The position numbers and the translations under genes are program-made. A DNA stretch of 64,000 nucleotides from the NCBI GenBank assembly GCA_015068325.1, contig SVKQ01000010.1, positions 1 to 64,000 on the forward strand. Reading direction: 5' to 3'. Shown here one piece after another: positions 25,777-33,962 of this stretch. Position 1 is the stretch's first letter. Every line of letters starts with the position of its first letter. Below the pieces are notes generated by a model, which was not told the DNA's origin, made no database searches, and worked only from the letters and a program-made list of their open reading frames with translations. Origin of the DNA: Oscillospiraceae bacterium (GTDB lineage Bacteria; Bacillota; Clostridia; Oscillospirales; Oscillospiraceae).

Positions 25777-25822
25777 CTGTTCCCCTGCGGTTTATGATAC
25801 CGCAGGGGAACAGGCCAGTCAA
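25777..25822 (-). promoter_or_regulatory. Intercistronic hairpin and possible internal promoter before the activase
   Basis: CTGTTCCCCTGCGGT and ACCGCAGGGGAACAG form a perfect 15-bp stem (25777-25791 / 25799-25813) with no T-run. The same bases contain, on the minus strand, TTGACT (25817-25822), 17-nt spacer, TATCAT (25794-25799). The -35 box overlaps the DUF3343 stop codon. This could separate activase/desulfurase expression from the reductase or stabilise the mRNA. Confidence 0.5.
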
Positions 25823-26097
25823 CAAAATTTGTTTCTTCCGGGTTTGATCTGACAGGGCATCTCCACGATGCTGTGGTGCGCCGCCCGGTGGCGTGCAATG
25901 CAGGCGCGGACTGCGTCGATGTGCGTCTGACTGACCAGCAGGGACATGCCGCAGGACAACTCCCCTTGGATGGAGCGGAGTGTCGGCGCGATGCGGGAGG
26001 GCAGGCCCTCCGTCCGCAGGAGCTCCTGCAGCGCCAGACCCTGTGTATAGTTGTCGAACAGGATGTAATAGTTCAGCTCCTGCACACGGTCGTCCAT
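25819..26097 (-). CDS. DUF3343 protein (putative Se/S carrier-like)
   Basis: 92 aa of the DUF3343 family, described in domain databases as a putative Se/S carrier-like protein. YYILFDNYTQGLALQELLR and the IRRRT-like middle (SRIAPTLRSI) followed by ELSCGMSLLV are typical. Cysteines occur in the CGMSL segment, in the middle helix, and in the C-terminal tail, which ends in KFC. The gene starts 1 bp after the reductase stop (TGAGATG), so it is translationally coupled. Together with the desulfurase it may deliver sulfur (or selenium) to the cluster proteins of this operon; that role is inference. Confidence 0.8.
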   Translation of the reverse strand: MDDRVQELNYYILFDNYTQGLALQELLRTEGLPSRIAPTLRSIQGELSCGMSLLVSQTHIDAVRACIARHRAAHHSIVEMPCQIKPGRNKFC

Positions 26098-26098
26098 C

Positions 26099-27370
26099 TC
26101 ACTTCAGCAGCTCGATGAAGGCGCCGATGCGGGTGCGCAGCTGCTCGGCATCGGTGTCGGTGTAGTCGGTCTCAATGCCCAGGACGGGAATGCCGGCCTC
26201 CTTGAGGGCCTTCTCCACCGTGTAGCCCTCAGTGTCGTACAGGCAGCAGAACTTGAGATTGACGTCGATCACGCCGTCCACCTGGTACTCCTTCGCCAGA
26301 CGCAAAATGTCGTCGATGCGGCCGGTATTGGGGGTGAAGCAGGCGCAGTTGTTCTTCATATAGCGCTCGGACAGGGCGCGGAACTGGCCCTCCAGCGTGG
26401 TCTGGGTCTCGTCCACCAGGTTCTCGAAATAGCGGGTGCCGGTGCACATCTCCTCGCACACCACGGCGGCACCGCTGGTCTCGATGATGTGGTGGAGCTT
26501 CCAGTTGGGAATGGCCAGCGGGGTGCCGGTGAGCAGGATGCGCTTGGTACCGGCGGGGAACACGGAGACGCCGTCGCGGTTGCGCTGCTCCAGCTCGTCG
26601 GCCAGCTTGTTGCACATCTGGGCGCAGCGGGAGGGATCGTCAAAGAAGGCGATCTGGGTCATCAGCAGGCGGTCCTTGCCGCTGATGGGCAGGTTGGAGC
26701 CCTTGGTGGCCGCGAAGACGCGGGCCATGGCCTGACGCTTTTCGTTGATGGTGCGGATGGCCTCGTTCAGTTTTTCAACGGTGATCTCGTTGCCGGTGAA
26801 CTTTTCCACCTCTTTTGCGAAGGCGGCGATCTCCTCGGCCCACTTCTGGATATCCTTCTCCCGCTTCATCTGGGGCACATCCATGATGTACATGGGCACG
26901 TCCTTGCCCAGGATCTCCCAAGCCTTCTTCTTGCCGTCGCAGGTGGTTTCGCCCACGTACATGTCGGCGATGCGGAAGAAGGGGCAGGTCCGGTCCAGCC
27001 GGGCGCCCACAGACGCCTTGATCAGTGGGCAGGTGGATTTCGGCAGAACCTTTTCGCCGCCGGGGACCCAGAACTGAGAACCGCCGCACAGGCCTGTGAC
27101 GATTCCGTTGGCGGCGATGACCACCTCGTCGGGGACATAGACGCAGAAGGTGCCGAATACCTTCTGGCCCTTCTTCTGGGCCTCGATCAGCTCAGAAGGG
27201 CGGATGCCGTGTATCTCGGAGACGACAAAATCCCAGAACCCCATGCCCTCGGGCCGATTCTCCTGAGAGAGGTACACATCGCCGAAGGCGGTGGGCAGCA
27301 CCTGACAGAGCTGGTCGTGGGTGTCTAGGTCCATCCCCAAATCTTTCCACATCTCCACATAGTTTGACAT
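26099..27370 (-). CDS. Double-cubane-cluster anaerobic reductase (2-hydroxyacyl-CoA dehydratase superfamily)
   Basis: 423 aa of the HgdB/HgdC-partner superfamily, matching the single-subunit type whose characterised member carries an [Fe8S9] double-cubane cluster and performs ATP-dependent reductions. Conserved cysteine segments are TGLCGGSQFWVPG, KSTCPLIKAS, DRTCPFFRIADMY, ETTCDGKKKAWE, VCEEMCTGTRYFE, NNCACFTPN and KFCCLYDTEGY. First gene of a four-gene operon that includes the activase needed to energise it. The natural substrate of this family is unknown; small unsaturated or N-N/C-C bond substrates have been suggested from the chemistry. The start is supported by a GAGGAG just upstream. 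Confidence 0.9.
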   Translation of the reverse strand: MSNYVEMWKDLGMDLDTHDQLCQVLPTAFGDVYLSQENRPEGMGFWDFVVSEIHGIRPSELIEAQKKGQKVFGTFCVYVPDEVVIAANGIVTGLCGGSQFWVPGGEKVLPKSTCPLIKASVGARLDRTCPFFRIADMYVGETTCDGKKKAWEILGKDVPMYIMDVPQMKREKDIQKWAEEIAAFAKEVEKFTGNEITVEKLNEAIRTINEKRQAMARVFAATKGSNLPISGKDRLLMTQIAFFDDPSRCAQMCNKLADELEQRNRDGVSVFPAGTKRILLTGTPLAIPNWKLHHIIETSGAAVVCEEMCTGTRYFENLVDETQTTLEGQFRALSERYMKNNCACFTPNTGRIDDILRLAKEYQVDGVIDVNLKFCCLYDTEGYTVEKALKEAGIPVLGIETDYTDTDAEQLRTRIGAFIELLK

Positions 27371-27524
27371 CGCAGATTCTCCTCATCTTTCCTTATTATT
27401 TCAGAGCCGTTCTGACCGGCCCCGGTTCTCAGAAGCGGATTGTTCCGTGCAGGACGCGCACCAGGCATTTTCCACGGCACAAGGACAAAGAAAAAACCAA
27501 AATGTATACAATCTAAACAAAGAC
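27371..27524 (-). promoter_or_regulatory. Long leader of the reductase operon with a TGTATACA palindrome
   Basis: About 150 nt of untranslated leader lie between the promoter and the reductase start. A short palindrome, TGTATACA (27503-27510), sits about 10 bases into the transcript, within ATTGTATACAT on the minus strand; this fits a GntR-type operator. The rest contains imperfect inverted GC-rich repeats around 27403-27440 but no riboswitch family that I recognise. Confidence 0.4.
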
Positions 27525-27553
27525 ATTATACTCGCAAAAGAATAACGTGTCAA
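27525..27553 (-). promoter_or_regulatory. Promoter of the double-cubane reductase operon
   Basis: Minus strand: perfect TTGACA (27548-27553), 17-nt spacer, perfect TATAAT (27525-27530), the strongest-looking promoter in the window. Confidence 0.9.
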
Positions 27554-27616
27554 TCCCTCTTTCTCCCCTTCCTCGCGAATGGGGTCGTTCCGAACAGGGT
27601 GGTTTTGGAAATAGCA

Positions 27617-27645
27617 TTGACTTACGGCGGTGTTGCGGCTATGAT
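27617..27645 (+). promoter_or_regulatory. Promoter of plsY
   Basis: TTGACT (27617-27622), 17-nt spacer, TATGAT (27640-27645), about 80 bp before the plsY start. Confidence 0.75.
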
Positions 27646-27727
27646 ACAGACAACGGAAGAGAAACCGGCCCCGGTGAGAAACAAGCAGATTGTTGCACAC
27701 CGGAGGCGGAGGAGACAGAGGTGCGGT

Positions 27728-28351
27728 ATGGGCAACTGGGCGTATCTCATCGTGATTCTGATCGGCTACCTGTTGGGGACCTCCAACATGGCCGTATATC
27801 TGGCCGCGGCCAAAGGCGTGGATCTCCGTGCGGGAGGCAGCGGCAATCCGGGCGCCTCCAACGCCATGATTCTGATGGGGTGGCGGGCCGGCGTCATCGT
27901 GGGGCTTCACGACATCGGCAAGGCCGTGGCGGCAGTGCTGCTGGCGAAGACGCTTTTTCCGGCGCTGGCCTTCGGCGGCGTGGTGACGGGGGTGGCCTGT
28001 GTGCTGGGGCATATGTTTCCCTTTTACATGAAATTTCGAGGGGGGAAGGGCTTCGCGGCCTATTTGGGTATGACCATCGCCCTGGAGTGGAAGTTCGCGC
28101 TGGTGCTGCTGGCGGTGGTGGCGCTGGTGACGCTGCTGACCGACTACATCGTGGTGGGCACCATGGCCACGGTGATCTCTTTCCCCGTCTACTGCGCCGT
28201 GACCCACAGTGTGATTGCAGCAGCGGTGCTCTGCGTGGCCTCCGGTATGATCATCTACAAGCACCGGGCCAATCTGGTGCGCATCGCCCGGGGCACGGAG
28301 ATCGGCCTGCGCAGCGCCAACCGCGGCGAGCACCGCAGTGACCGGAAGTGA
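27728..28351 (+). CDS. plsY: Acyl-phosphate:glycerol-3-phosphate acyltransferase
   Basis: Integral membrane enzyme that transfers an acyl chain from acyl phosphate to glycerol-3-phosphate, the first step of phospholipid synthesis. From the ATG at 27728 (GAGGTG nearby, promoter about 80 bp upstream) it is 207 aa, normal for PlsY; the track start at 27440 reads through the promoter. Motifs SGNPGASNAM near residue 38, GHMFPFYMKFRGGKGFA near residue 97 and about five to seven hydrophobic helices are diagnostic. Single gene, divergent from the reductase operon and convergent with citXG. Confidence 0.92.
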   Translation: MGNWAYLIVILIGYLLGTSNMAVYLAAAKGVDLRAGGSGNPGASNAMILMGWRAGVIVGLHDIGKAVAAVLLAKTLFPALAFGGVVTGVACVLGHMFPFYMKFRGGKGFAAYLGMTIALEWKFALVLLAVVALVTLLTDYIVVGTMATVISFPVYCAVTHSVIAAAVLCVASGMIIYKHRANLVRIARGTEIGLRSANRGEHRSDRK

Positions 28352-28372
28352 GAGATATCCCTGCGACATAGA

Positions 28373-28403
28373 AAACGCCTGAGATCCGTGATCTCAGGCG
28401 TTT
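28373..28403. terminator. Bidirectional terminator between plsY and citXG
   Basis: Perfect 14-bp stem AAACGCCTGAGATC / GATCTCAGGCGTTT with a CGT loop. The citXG stop codon lies inside the right arm. Confidence 0.85.
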
Positions 28404-29782
28404 GTTTCGTCTTCTGCAGGGGCGTGTGACCAGTCGTGCAGGAAATATGTGGCGGCCAGCAGGTCGGCGCAGCCGCCAGGGGAGAGATTGCGCGCGACGA
28501 ACCAGGTATCCAGCGCGGCGATCGCCGCCGTGTCAGGCAGGGGAGATCGCTCCAGCAGGGCCCTCGCCCGTTCCGCTGCCTCCGCCGCCAGGGCGGCGCC
28601 GCCCCGGGAGAGCATGTTGGTGTCTGTGCCCCGGGCGATGAGGTGCAGCAGGGCGACGGCGCCGGCGTCATTGCGGCTGCATCCGGCGGCCAGCGCTGCT
28701 TCAAAGGCCGGTAGCGCCGCGTCCCGCACGCCGGGAAGGCCTGCGGCGACCTCGCCCCGGATACCGGGAAGGCCACAGGTCAAATAGAGCCGCTGACCCG
28801 CCGTCAGCTGCTCCGGCGGCAGGGTGCAGATCGACGCCAGATCCCGTTTTGACGCATCAGCGGTGAGAGCGGCGCACTGGTCCAGGATGCGGGAGATGTC
28901 CCGACAGGGGGCCTCCGGCCGCCACAGACGGCCGATGGAGCCGCAGAGGGCGCCCAAGGTGAAGATGGCACCCTTGTGGGTGTTCACGCCACCGGTGGCG
29001 GCGTACATATCGGCCTCGGCGTCCCGGCCGGCAATGCGGAGCAGATGGAACGTCTCCTCCGGCGCCGACGCGGCGGTGTTTTGCCCAATGGATACGGCGC
29101 GCACCCAGTAGGACTCCAAAGCTCGGATGCTGGCGCGGAAAGTGGAGAGGTCCATGTCCCGGTGGCTGCCGGTGTTGGCCCGGTCCACCAGCCCCGGCTT
29201 GGGAGTGGTGTGTACCTCGTCCAGCAGGGCACCGGTGACCAAAGCAGACACGGCGGCGCAGTCGGCGGCGGCAAAATGGCGGGCCATGATCCGCCCGGTG
29301 GCGGCCCGCAGCTCCGGCACGGTATGGAGGCGGCGGGAGGCGCAGCCCCGGCCCGGCGCGCCGCAGACGAGGCAGCCGCGCTCGGGCCGCCCCACGGCGG
29401 AGCGGTCCAGCTTCTCGCCGGCGGCAGTCAGCACGTCCATGTCGAACAGGCGGCCCAGCCCGGAGCCGTCCTCGATGGCGGCGCAAAGACGCTTCAGCGC
29501 CAGCGCGTCGGCATCCACAGCCCACAGTCCCTCGCAGCCGGTATCTGCCCGGTATATCCGGCGGCAGAGTACCGGCAGGACGGCATGTTTCAGCGCCGCG
29601 TCCAGTGCGGTGCAGCCGGCGTGGAAGGCGCGGCGGATCAGCGGGGAGTCCTTGACCGGCCCCGCGATATTCATGGAGAAGGAAATCAGCGGCGTGCCGC
29701 AGCTGGCCAGCAGCTTCTGCTGTCGTGCCGCGCGCAGCTCCCGGGCCGCCAGCACCTCCGCCAGGGTCACTTCACGTTCCAT
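28394..29782 (-). CDS. citXG: CitX-CitG fusion (citrate lyase prosthetic group synthesis and transfer)
   Basis: Bifunctional maturation enzyme for citrate lyase, 462 aa from the ATG at 29782 (AGGGG 8 nt upstream; the track start is a TTG). The N-terminal CitX part (to about 175; REVTLAEVLAARELRA, SFSMNIAGPVKDS) transfers the phosphoribosyl-dephospho-CoA arm to CitD. The C-terminal CitG part (about 185-462; TTPKPGLVDRANTGSHRDM split here as KPGLVDRANTGSHRDM, later GGVNTHKGAIF) makes the 2'-triphosphoribosyl-dephospho-CoA precursor. Separate citX and citG genes occur in enterobacteria; fusions are known in some other bacteria. It directly follows citC. Confidence 0.93.
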   Translation of the reverse strand: MEREVTLAEVLAARELRAARQQKLLASCGTPLISFSMNIAGPVKDSPLIRRAFHAGCTALDAALKHAVLPVLCRRIYRADTGCEGLWAVDADALALKRLCAAIEDGSGLGRLFDMDVLTAAGEKLDRSAVGRPERGCLVCGAPGRGCASRRLHTVPELRAATGRIMARHFAAADCAAVSALVTGALLDEVHTTPKPGLVDRANTGSHRDMDLSTFRASIRALESYWVRAVSIGQNTAASAPEETFHLLRIAGRDAEADMYAATGGVNTHKGAIFTLGALCGSIGRLWRPEAPCRDISRILDQCAALTADASKRDLASICTLPPEQLTAGQRLYLTCGLPGIRGEVAAGLPGVRDAALPAFEAALAAGCSRNDAGAVALLHLIARGTDTNMLSRGGAALAAEAAERARALLERSPLPDTAAIAALDTWFVARNLSPGGCADLLAATYFLHDWSHAPAEDETNA

Positions 29783-29799
29783 GCAGAAAACCCCTTTGC

Positions 29800-30840
29800 T
29801 CAATAGTGGCGGACGTCATTTGCCGCCTGTATGGCGCGGATCACGCCTGCCGCCTCCGGCGAGGTGAAATAGCGCAAGGTGGCATCCGGCAGCATGTCGG
29901 CCACCGCGGCCAGTTCGCCGTCGTGGATGGCCTGGCGCACGGTGCTGGCGCTGATGGCCCGGCCGTTTTCCTCCAGCCGGGGGATGACCCGGCACTCGAT
30001 GCCCAGCTCCGGCAGGCGCTCGGCCATGATGCGGTTGTAGCCGGCGGTGACGCGGCTGGCGGGCTCCGCCCCTACGTAGCGGCGGGTGACGCCCAGCGCG
30101 GCGGCGATCTGGCCGAACACCGCCAGATCCAGCCGGGCGTGGGCAGCGATGACCGCATCCTCATCCGGCAGGAAGTAGCTGGGGAAGGTGGCCGAGCTGA
30201 TGATGTAGGGTCCGGAGTCGTGACAGATCACGTTGGGCAGATGGGCCACGCCCCGGTGCACCAGTTGACGGCGTACAGCAAAGGGGATGGGGCCCGATTC
30301 CTCGCTGAGGACGAACAGATGGACGAAGTCGCTTTCCGCAGCGGCCCGGTCCACCAGATGCAGATGGCCCAGCGTGAAGGGATTGGCGTGCATCACCACG
30401 GCGGCGGACACGCCCGGCCGCCGGGACCGCGCCAGCGCGCGGCAGTAGTCGGCAAAGCCGGTGCGGCGGTTCTCCATAAATACGGCCTCGCCGTCCGCCC
30501 GGGCGATCTCGTAGAAGCCCAGGTCGGCGAAGAAACGGGTGTTTTTCACCTTGGTATAGAGAAACACGTGGGTGTTTCCGCGGGCAGCCTGCACCTCCAT
30601 CAGGTGGCTGACCACCTGGTTCAGAAGTCCCTCGCCCTGACGTCCGCCGTCCACGGCCAGGCAGCGGATGGTGCTGTCGAAGGCGCTTCCTGTGGCCACC
30701 GCGCGGCCGTCCTCATCAAAGACGGCGCAGGTATAGTCCAGATTCCGGTCGCGCCGGATGCCCTCCTGCTGCAGCAGGGCATCCACCTGCGCCATAGCGC
30801 GGGCGTCGCGGGGGGATATGGCTGTCAATACGTCAGACAT
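29800..30840 (-). CDS. citC: Citrate lyase ligase (acetyl:ACP ligase)
   Basis: Activates citrate lyase by ATP-dependent acetylation of the CitD prosthetic thiol. From the ATG at 30840 (GAGGTG 6 nt upstream; the track's GTG is 9 nt earlier) it is 346 aa. An N-terminal GNAT-like domain (CLAVDGGRQGEGLLNQVVSH) is followed by a nucleotidyltransferase domain whose NPFTLGHLHLVD carries the T/HxGH motif. The end SASTVRQAIHDGELAAV is typical. It stops 17 bp before citXG and has its own promoter after the citM terminator. Confidence 0.94.
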   Translation of the reverse strand: MSDVLTAISPRDARAMAQVDALLQQEGIRRDRNLDYTCAVFDEDGRAVATGSAFDSTIRCLAVDGGRQGEGLLNQVVSHLMEVQAARGNTHVFLYTKVKNTRFFADLGFYEIARADGEAVFMENRRTGFADYCRALARSRRPGVSAAVVMHANPFTLGHLHLVDRAAAESDFVHLFVLSEESGPIPFAVRRQLVHRGVAHLPNVICHDSGPYIISSATFPSYFLPDEDAVIAAHARLDLAVFGQIAAALGVTRRYVGAEPASRVTAGYNRIMAERLPELGIECRVIPRLEENGRAISASTVRQAIHDGELAAVADMLPDATLRYFTSPEAAGVIRAIQAANDVRHY

Positions 30841-30871
30841 GCAGATCACCTCAGGATACAGCTTCCAGTCT

Positions 30872-30880
30872 ATTATAACA
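30872..30880 (-). promoter_or_regulatory. Extended -10 promoter of citC-citXG
   Basis: Minus strand TGTTATAAT: perfect TATAAT with an upstream TGn, about 30 bp before the citC start. The -35 region (TTTCCC at 17 nt) is poor, as is common for extended -10 promoters. Confidence 0.55.
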
Positions 30881-30900
30881 GAGTTATCTGCGCAGGGAAA

Positions 30901-30934
30901 GCAAAACCGTCCGGCAGCAGCCGGACGGTTTTGC
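30901..30934 (-). terminator. Terminator after citM
   Basis: Perfect stem GCAAAACCGTCCGGC / GCCGGACGGTTTTGC with an AGCA loop; on the minus strand it ends in GGTTTTGCTTT. It partly separates citDEFM from citC-citXG. Confidence 0.85.
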
Positions 30935-30945
30935 GGCGTGGGCAG

Positions 30946-32361
30946 TCACAGCGGCATGATGCCCAGCAAGATGGCGAACAGCATGCACAGGATCGAGAAG
31001 ACCCAGACGTAGAAGAAGCTGGACTTGATATGGTCCTTGATGTCCACGTCCGCCAGGCCGATGCCCAGCAGCGTGGCCGGCACCATGGGGCTGATGAAGG
31101 TGGCGCAGTTGCGGCAGACCACCATGGCCACGGCGATGGGCAGCGCCTCCACGCCGAAAGCTTGGCCGATGCCGATGATGACGGGCAGCATGCCGTAGAA
31201 GTAGCTGTCGGTATCGAAGGCCAGAGCCAGCGGCACGGACAGGATGCCGATGATCAACGGCAGGTGCTGGCCCAGGGCCGCAGGCAGCGCGCTGGAGACC
31301 AAGTTGGCCAGGCAGCGGACCACAGAGGGGACCGATCCGGCGGCCAGCTCCATGGTCTTGGCGGCGGCCACTGCCAGGCCGCCCTTGTCGTCGGGAACAA
31401 AGCTTGTGGTCAGGATGCCCATCAGCACGGCGGCGCCCATCAGAGTGGAACACATCATCAGGGCAGGACCGGCGTGGAGGTTGATGATCTTCTTGTGCAT
31501 TTTGGCGGTGAAGCCGTAGTTGACGAACAGAGCGATGGCGCAGCCCAGCATAAACGGGAAGTAGCTGGGGAACACATCCCAGATCAGCATGGCGATGACC
31601 GCCAGCGTCAGCAGGATGTTGAAGAGGAACAGCTTGGGACGGGCCAACTCGTTTTCCACGGCGGCGGTCTGCTCCTCGATGATCACCTCGCCGTGCTCCG
31701 CGGCCAGTCTGCCGTAGAGACCGGCGCCGCGGGCCTTCTCCTGAAAACCGGAGAAGACGGCGTGGACCAGAGCCAGCACGATGCCGAAGATCTGGATGGG
31801 CAGGATGGTCTGCCACAGGGAGCCGGCCTCCATGCCCAACACCGAGGCCGCGCGCATGGTGGGCCCGGCCCAGGGCATCAGGTTCAGCACGCCCATGGAC
31901 AGCACGGCGATGCGCAGAAGCGTGGTGGGCCGCATATGCATCCGCTTGTACACGGGCAACATGGCCGGGATCACGATGCAGAAGGTGGAGGCGCCGCCGC
32001 CGTCCAGATGGCCCACCAGGGCGATGACGGCGGAGACGAGGGTGACGCCGACCACGCTGTCGCCCACCAGCTTCATCAGCTTGCCGATGATCACGTCGAA
32101 CATGCCGGCGTCGGTCATGATGCCGAAGTACAGCACGCTGAACACGAACAGGGCCGCTGTGGGACCAGTACTGGAGAAGCCAGATTTGATCATAGAGGCG
32201 ATCTGCGCAAAGTCGTAGCGGCCGCCGATGACCAGAATGACGGCGAGGATGGTGGGCCATGTAATGAAAGCGATGGCCGGCTGGGTCTTGCTCTTGAACA
32301 GTGTCACCACAATGGCGACGATGGTCAGCAAGCCGAGAATTCCAACGATGGTATCAGTCAT
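30946..32361 (-). CDS. citM: CitMHS-family citrate transporter
   Basis: Secondary transporter of the CitMHS family, importing citrate as a metal complex with protons across the cytoplasmic membrane. From the ATG at 32361 (AAAGGGG 7 nt upstream) it is 471 aa with about 12 hydrophobic segments. GHLDGGGASTFCIVIPAMLP and the late AFDTDSYFYGMLPV and CRNCATFISPMVPATLLG segments are family-typical. Placed 44 bp after citF and before a terminator, it is clearly the uptake step of the citrate lyase operon. Which metal ion is used (Mg or Ca type) cannot be told. Confidence 0.9.
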   Translation of the reverse strand: MTDTIVGILGLLTIVAIVVTLFKSKTQPAIAFITWPTILAVILVIGGRYDFAQIASMIKSGFSSTGPTAALFVFSVLYFGIMTDAGMFDVIIGKLMKLVGDSVVGVTLVSAVIALVGHLDGGGASTFCIVIPAMLPVYKRMHMRPTTLLRIAVLSMGVLNLMPWAGPTMRAASVLGMEAGSLWQTILPIQIFGIVLALVHAVFSGFQEKARGAGLYGRLAAEHGEVIIEEQTAAVENELARPKLFLFNILLTLAVIAMLIWDVFPSYFPFMLGCAIALFVNYGFTAKMHKKIINLHAGPALMMCSTLMGAAVLMGILTTSFVPDDKGGLAVAAAKTMELAAGSVPSVVRCLANLVSSALPAALGQHLPLIIGILSVPLALAFDTDSYFYGMLPVIIGIGQAFGVEALPIAVAMVVCRNCATFISPMVPATLLGIGLADVDIKDHIKSSFFYVWVFSILCMLFAILLGIMPL

Positions 32362-32405
32362 GTAAGATCCCCTTTCATATGTGTCGTTCCGCGCGGCGGC
32401 GGGGA

Positions 32406-33962
32406 TTACAGCGTGTAAGGCTTGATCTTGCGGACCACGTCCAGGATGGTGCCGTCCCGGGCCTCCAGCACAGCCACCACCTTGTCCTCCCACTCCAGAT
32501 CATCGGGGCGGCCGACGAGGCTGTAGGCTTTCTCCTTCAATTCCTCGATGGGAACATGCCGGATGCCGGCGGCATCCAGACACTCGATCAGATCCTGGCG
32601 CAGGGGGTTCACGGCGATGCCGTAGTCGGTGACCAGCACGTCTACGCAGTCACCGGGGGTGGTGACGGTGACCACGTGCTCACAGACAGTGGCCATGCGG
32701 CCGCGGATCAACGGGGTGACGATGATGCAGCACTTGCTGCCGGCCGCCGTGTCGGGGTGGCCGCCGGGAGCACCGCGCAGCACGCCGTCGGATCCAGTCA
32801 GCACGTTGACATTGAAGCCGGTGTCGATCTCCAGCGCGGCCAGCACCACGAAGTCCAGCTTATTGACGAAGGCGCCCTTGTTGGCGGGGTTGGCGTACTG
32901 GGAGGCGCTCATCTCAAAGTGATTGGGCGTCTGGTTGATGGAGTTCACCGCGTCCAGGTCGAAGTCCTGCACGTCGATGACTTTGTCCACCTTGCCCTTC
33001 TTCAGCAGCTCCACCATGGGGCCGCAGATGCCGCCGATGGCCCAGCCCATCCGGATGTTCCGCTCGTCCATGTACTTCTCCAGGAACAGGTTGGCCGCCA
33101 GAGAGGGGCCGCCTACGCCGGTCTGGAAGGAGAAGCCGTCCTTGAAATACGGGGTGGCGGCGATGACGCGGGCTACGTTCTCGGCCATCATCAGGTCGCG
33201 GGGGTTCTGGGAGATGCGGGCGGCGGAGGAGGCGATCTTCCGGGGATTGCCGATGGAGTCCACCACCACGACGGCGTCCACATCGATGGCCTCCACGCTG
33301 GCGGGCATGTTGGGGAAGTCCACCAGACAGTCGGTGACCACCACCACGTGGTCGGCGTACTTGGCGTCGGTCATGGCGTAGCCCATGGAACCGCAGTTGC
33401 TCTTGCCGCCGATGCCGCGGCAGTTGCCCACGCAGTCGCTGGTGGGGGCGGCCACGAAGGCGATGTCGATGTGTACCTCGCCGCCCTCGATGGCACGGGG
33501 CCGCCCGCCGTGGCTGCGGATGATGGCAGGCGTCTTCAGCTTGCCGGCGGAAACCACCTCGCCCATCCGGCCGCGGATACCGCTGGTCTGGATGCCGATG
33601 ACCTTGCCCTGCTCGATGTAGTCGGCGATGGGGTCGTGGGCGCTGCCCAGGCTGGTGGCGGCGATGGTCAGATCCTGCAGGCCCAGCTCCTCGATGGCGG
33701 CTTTCATGACCATGTTGACCACGAAGTCGCCGTCCCGCAGGTGGTGGTGGAAGCTGAAGGTCATGCCGTCCCGGGCACCGCACTGGCGCAGGGCGTCGGC
33801 CAGCGTCTCCACGATCTTGCTCTCCTGAGGCTTCTCATAGCGGCGGGTGCGGGGAGAGGCCTTCTGGATATATTTGCCGTCCATGTAGTTCTTGCCCTGA
33901 TAAACCTCCTTGCCGTTTGTCAGCAGGAAATCAGGAATGTCTCTTCCAACTGCGTTTTTCAT
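32406..33962 (-). CDS. citF: Citrate lyase alpha subunit (citrate:acetyl-ACP transferase)
   Basis: Exchanges the acetyl group on CitD for citryl, releasing acetate. At 518 aa it has the standard length. TFSFHHHLRDGDFVVNMVM near residue 68 and GGKSNCGSMGYAM plus RSHGGRPRAIEGGE in the middle are typical of CitF. ATGA overlap with citE gives coupled translation. Part of the citD-citE-citF-citM unit. Confidence 0.97.
   Translation of the reverse strand: MKNAVGRDIPDFLLTNGKEVYQGKNYMDGKYIQKASPRTRRYEKPQESKIVETLADALRQCGARDGMTFSFHHHLRDGDFVVNMVMKAAIEELGLQDLTIAATSLGSAHDPIADYIEQGKVIGIQTSGIRGRMGEVVSAGKLKTPAIIRSHGGRPRAIEGGEVHIDIAFVAAPTSDCVGNCRGIGGKSNCGSMGYAMTDAKYADHVVVVTDCLVDFPNMPASVEAIDVDAVVVVDSIGNPRKIASSAARISQNPRDLMMAENVARVIAATPYFKDGFSFQTGVGGPSLAANLFLEKYMDERNIRMGWAIGGICGPMVELLKKGKVDKVIDVQDFDLDAVNSINQTPNHFEMSASQYANPANKGAFVNKLDFVVLAALEIDTGFNVNVLTGSDGVLRGAPGGHPDTAAGSKCCIIVTPLIRGRMATVCEHVVTVTTPGDCVDVLVTDYGIAVNPLRQDLIECLDAAGIRHVPIEELKEKAYSLVGRPDDLEWEDKVVAVLEARDGTILDVVRKIKPYTL

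Noticed and set aside
27403-27440. Possible riboswitch in the long leader of the reductase operon
   Set aside because: GC-rich inverted repeats are present but do not match any riboswitch core that I recognise.
29725-32418. 897-aa plus-strand ORF opposite citC and citM
   Set aside because: His/Asp/Gly/Gln-rich shadow of the cit genes; not a protein family.
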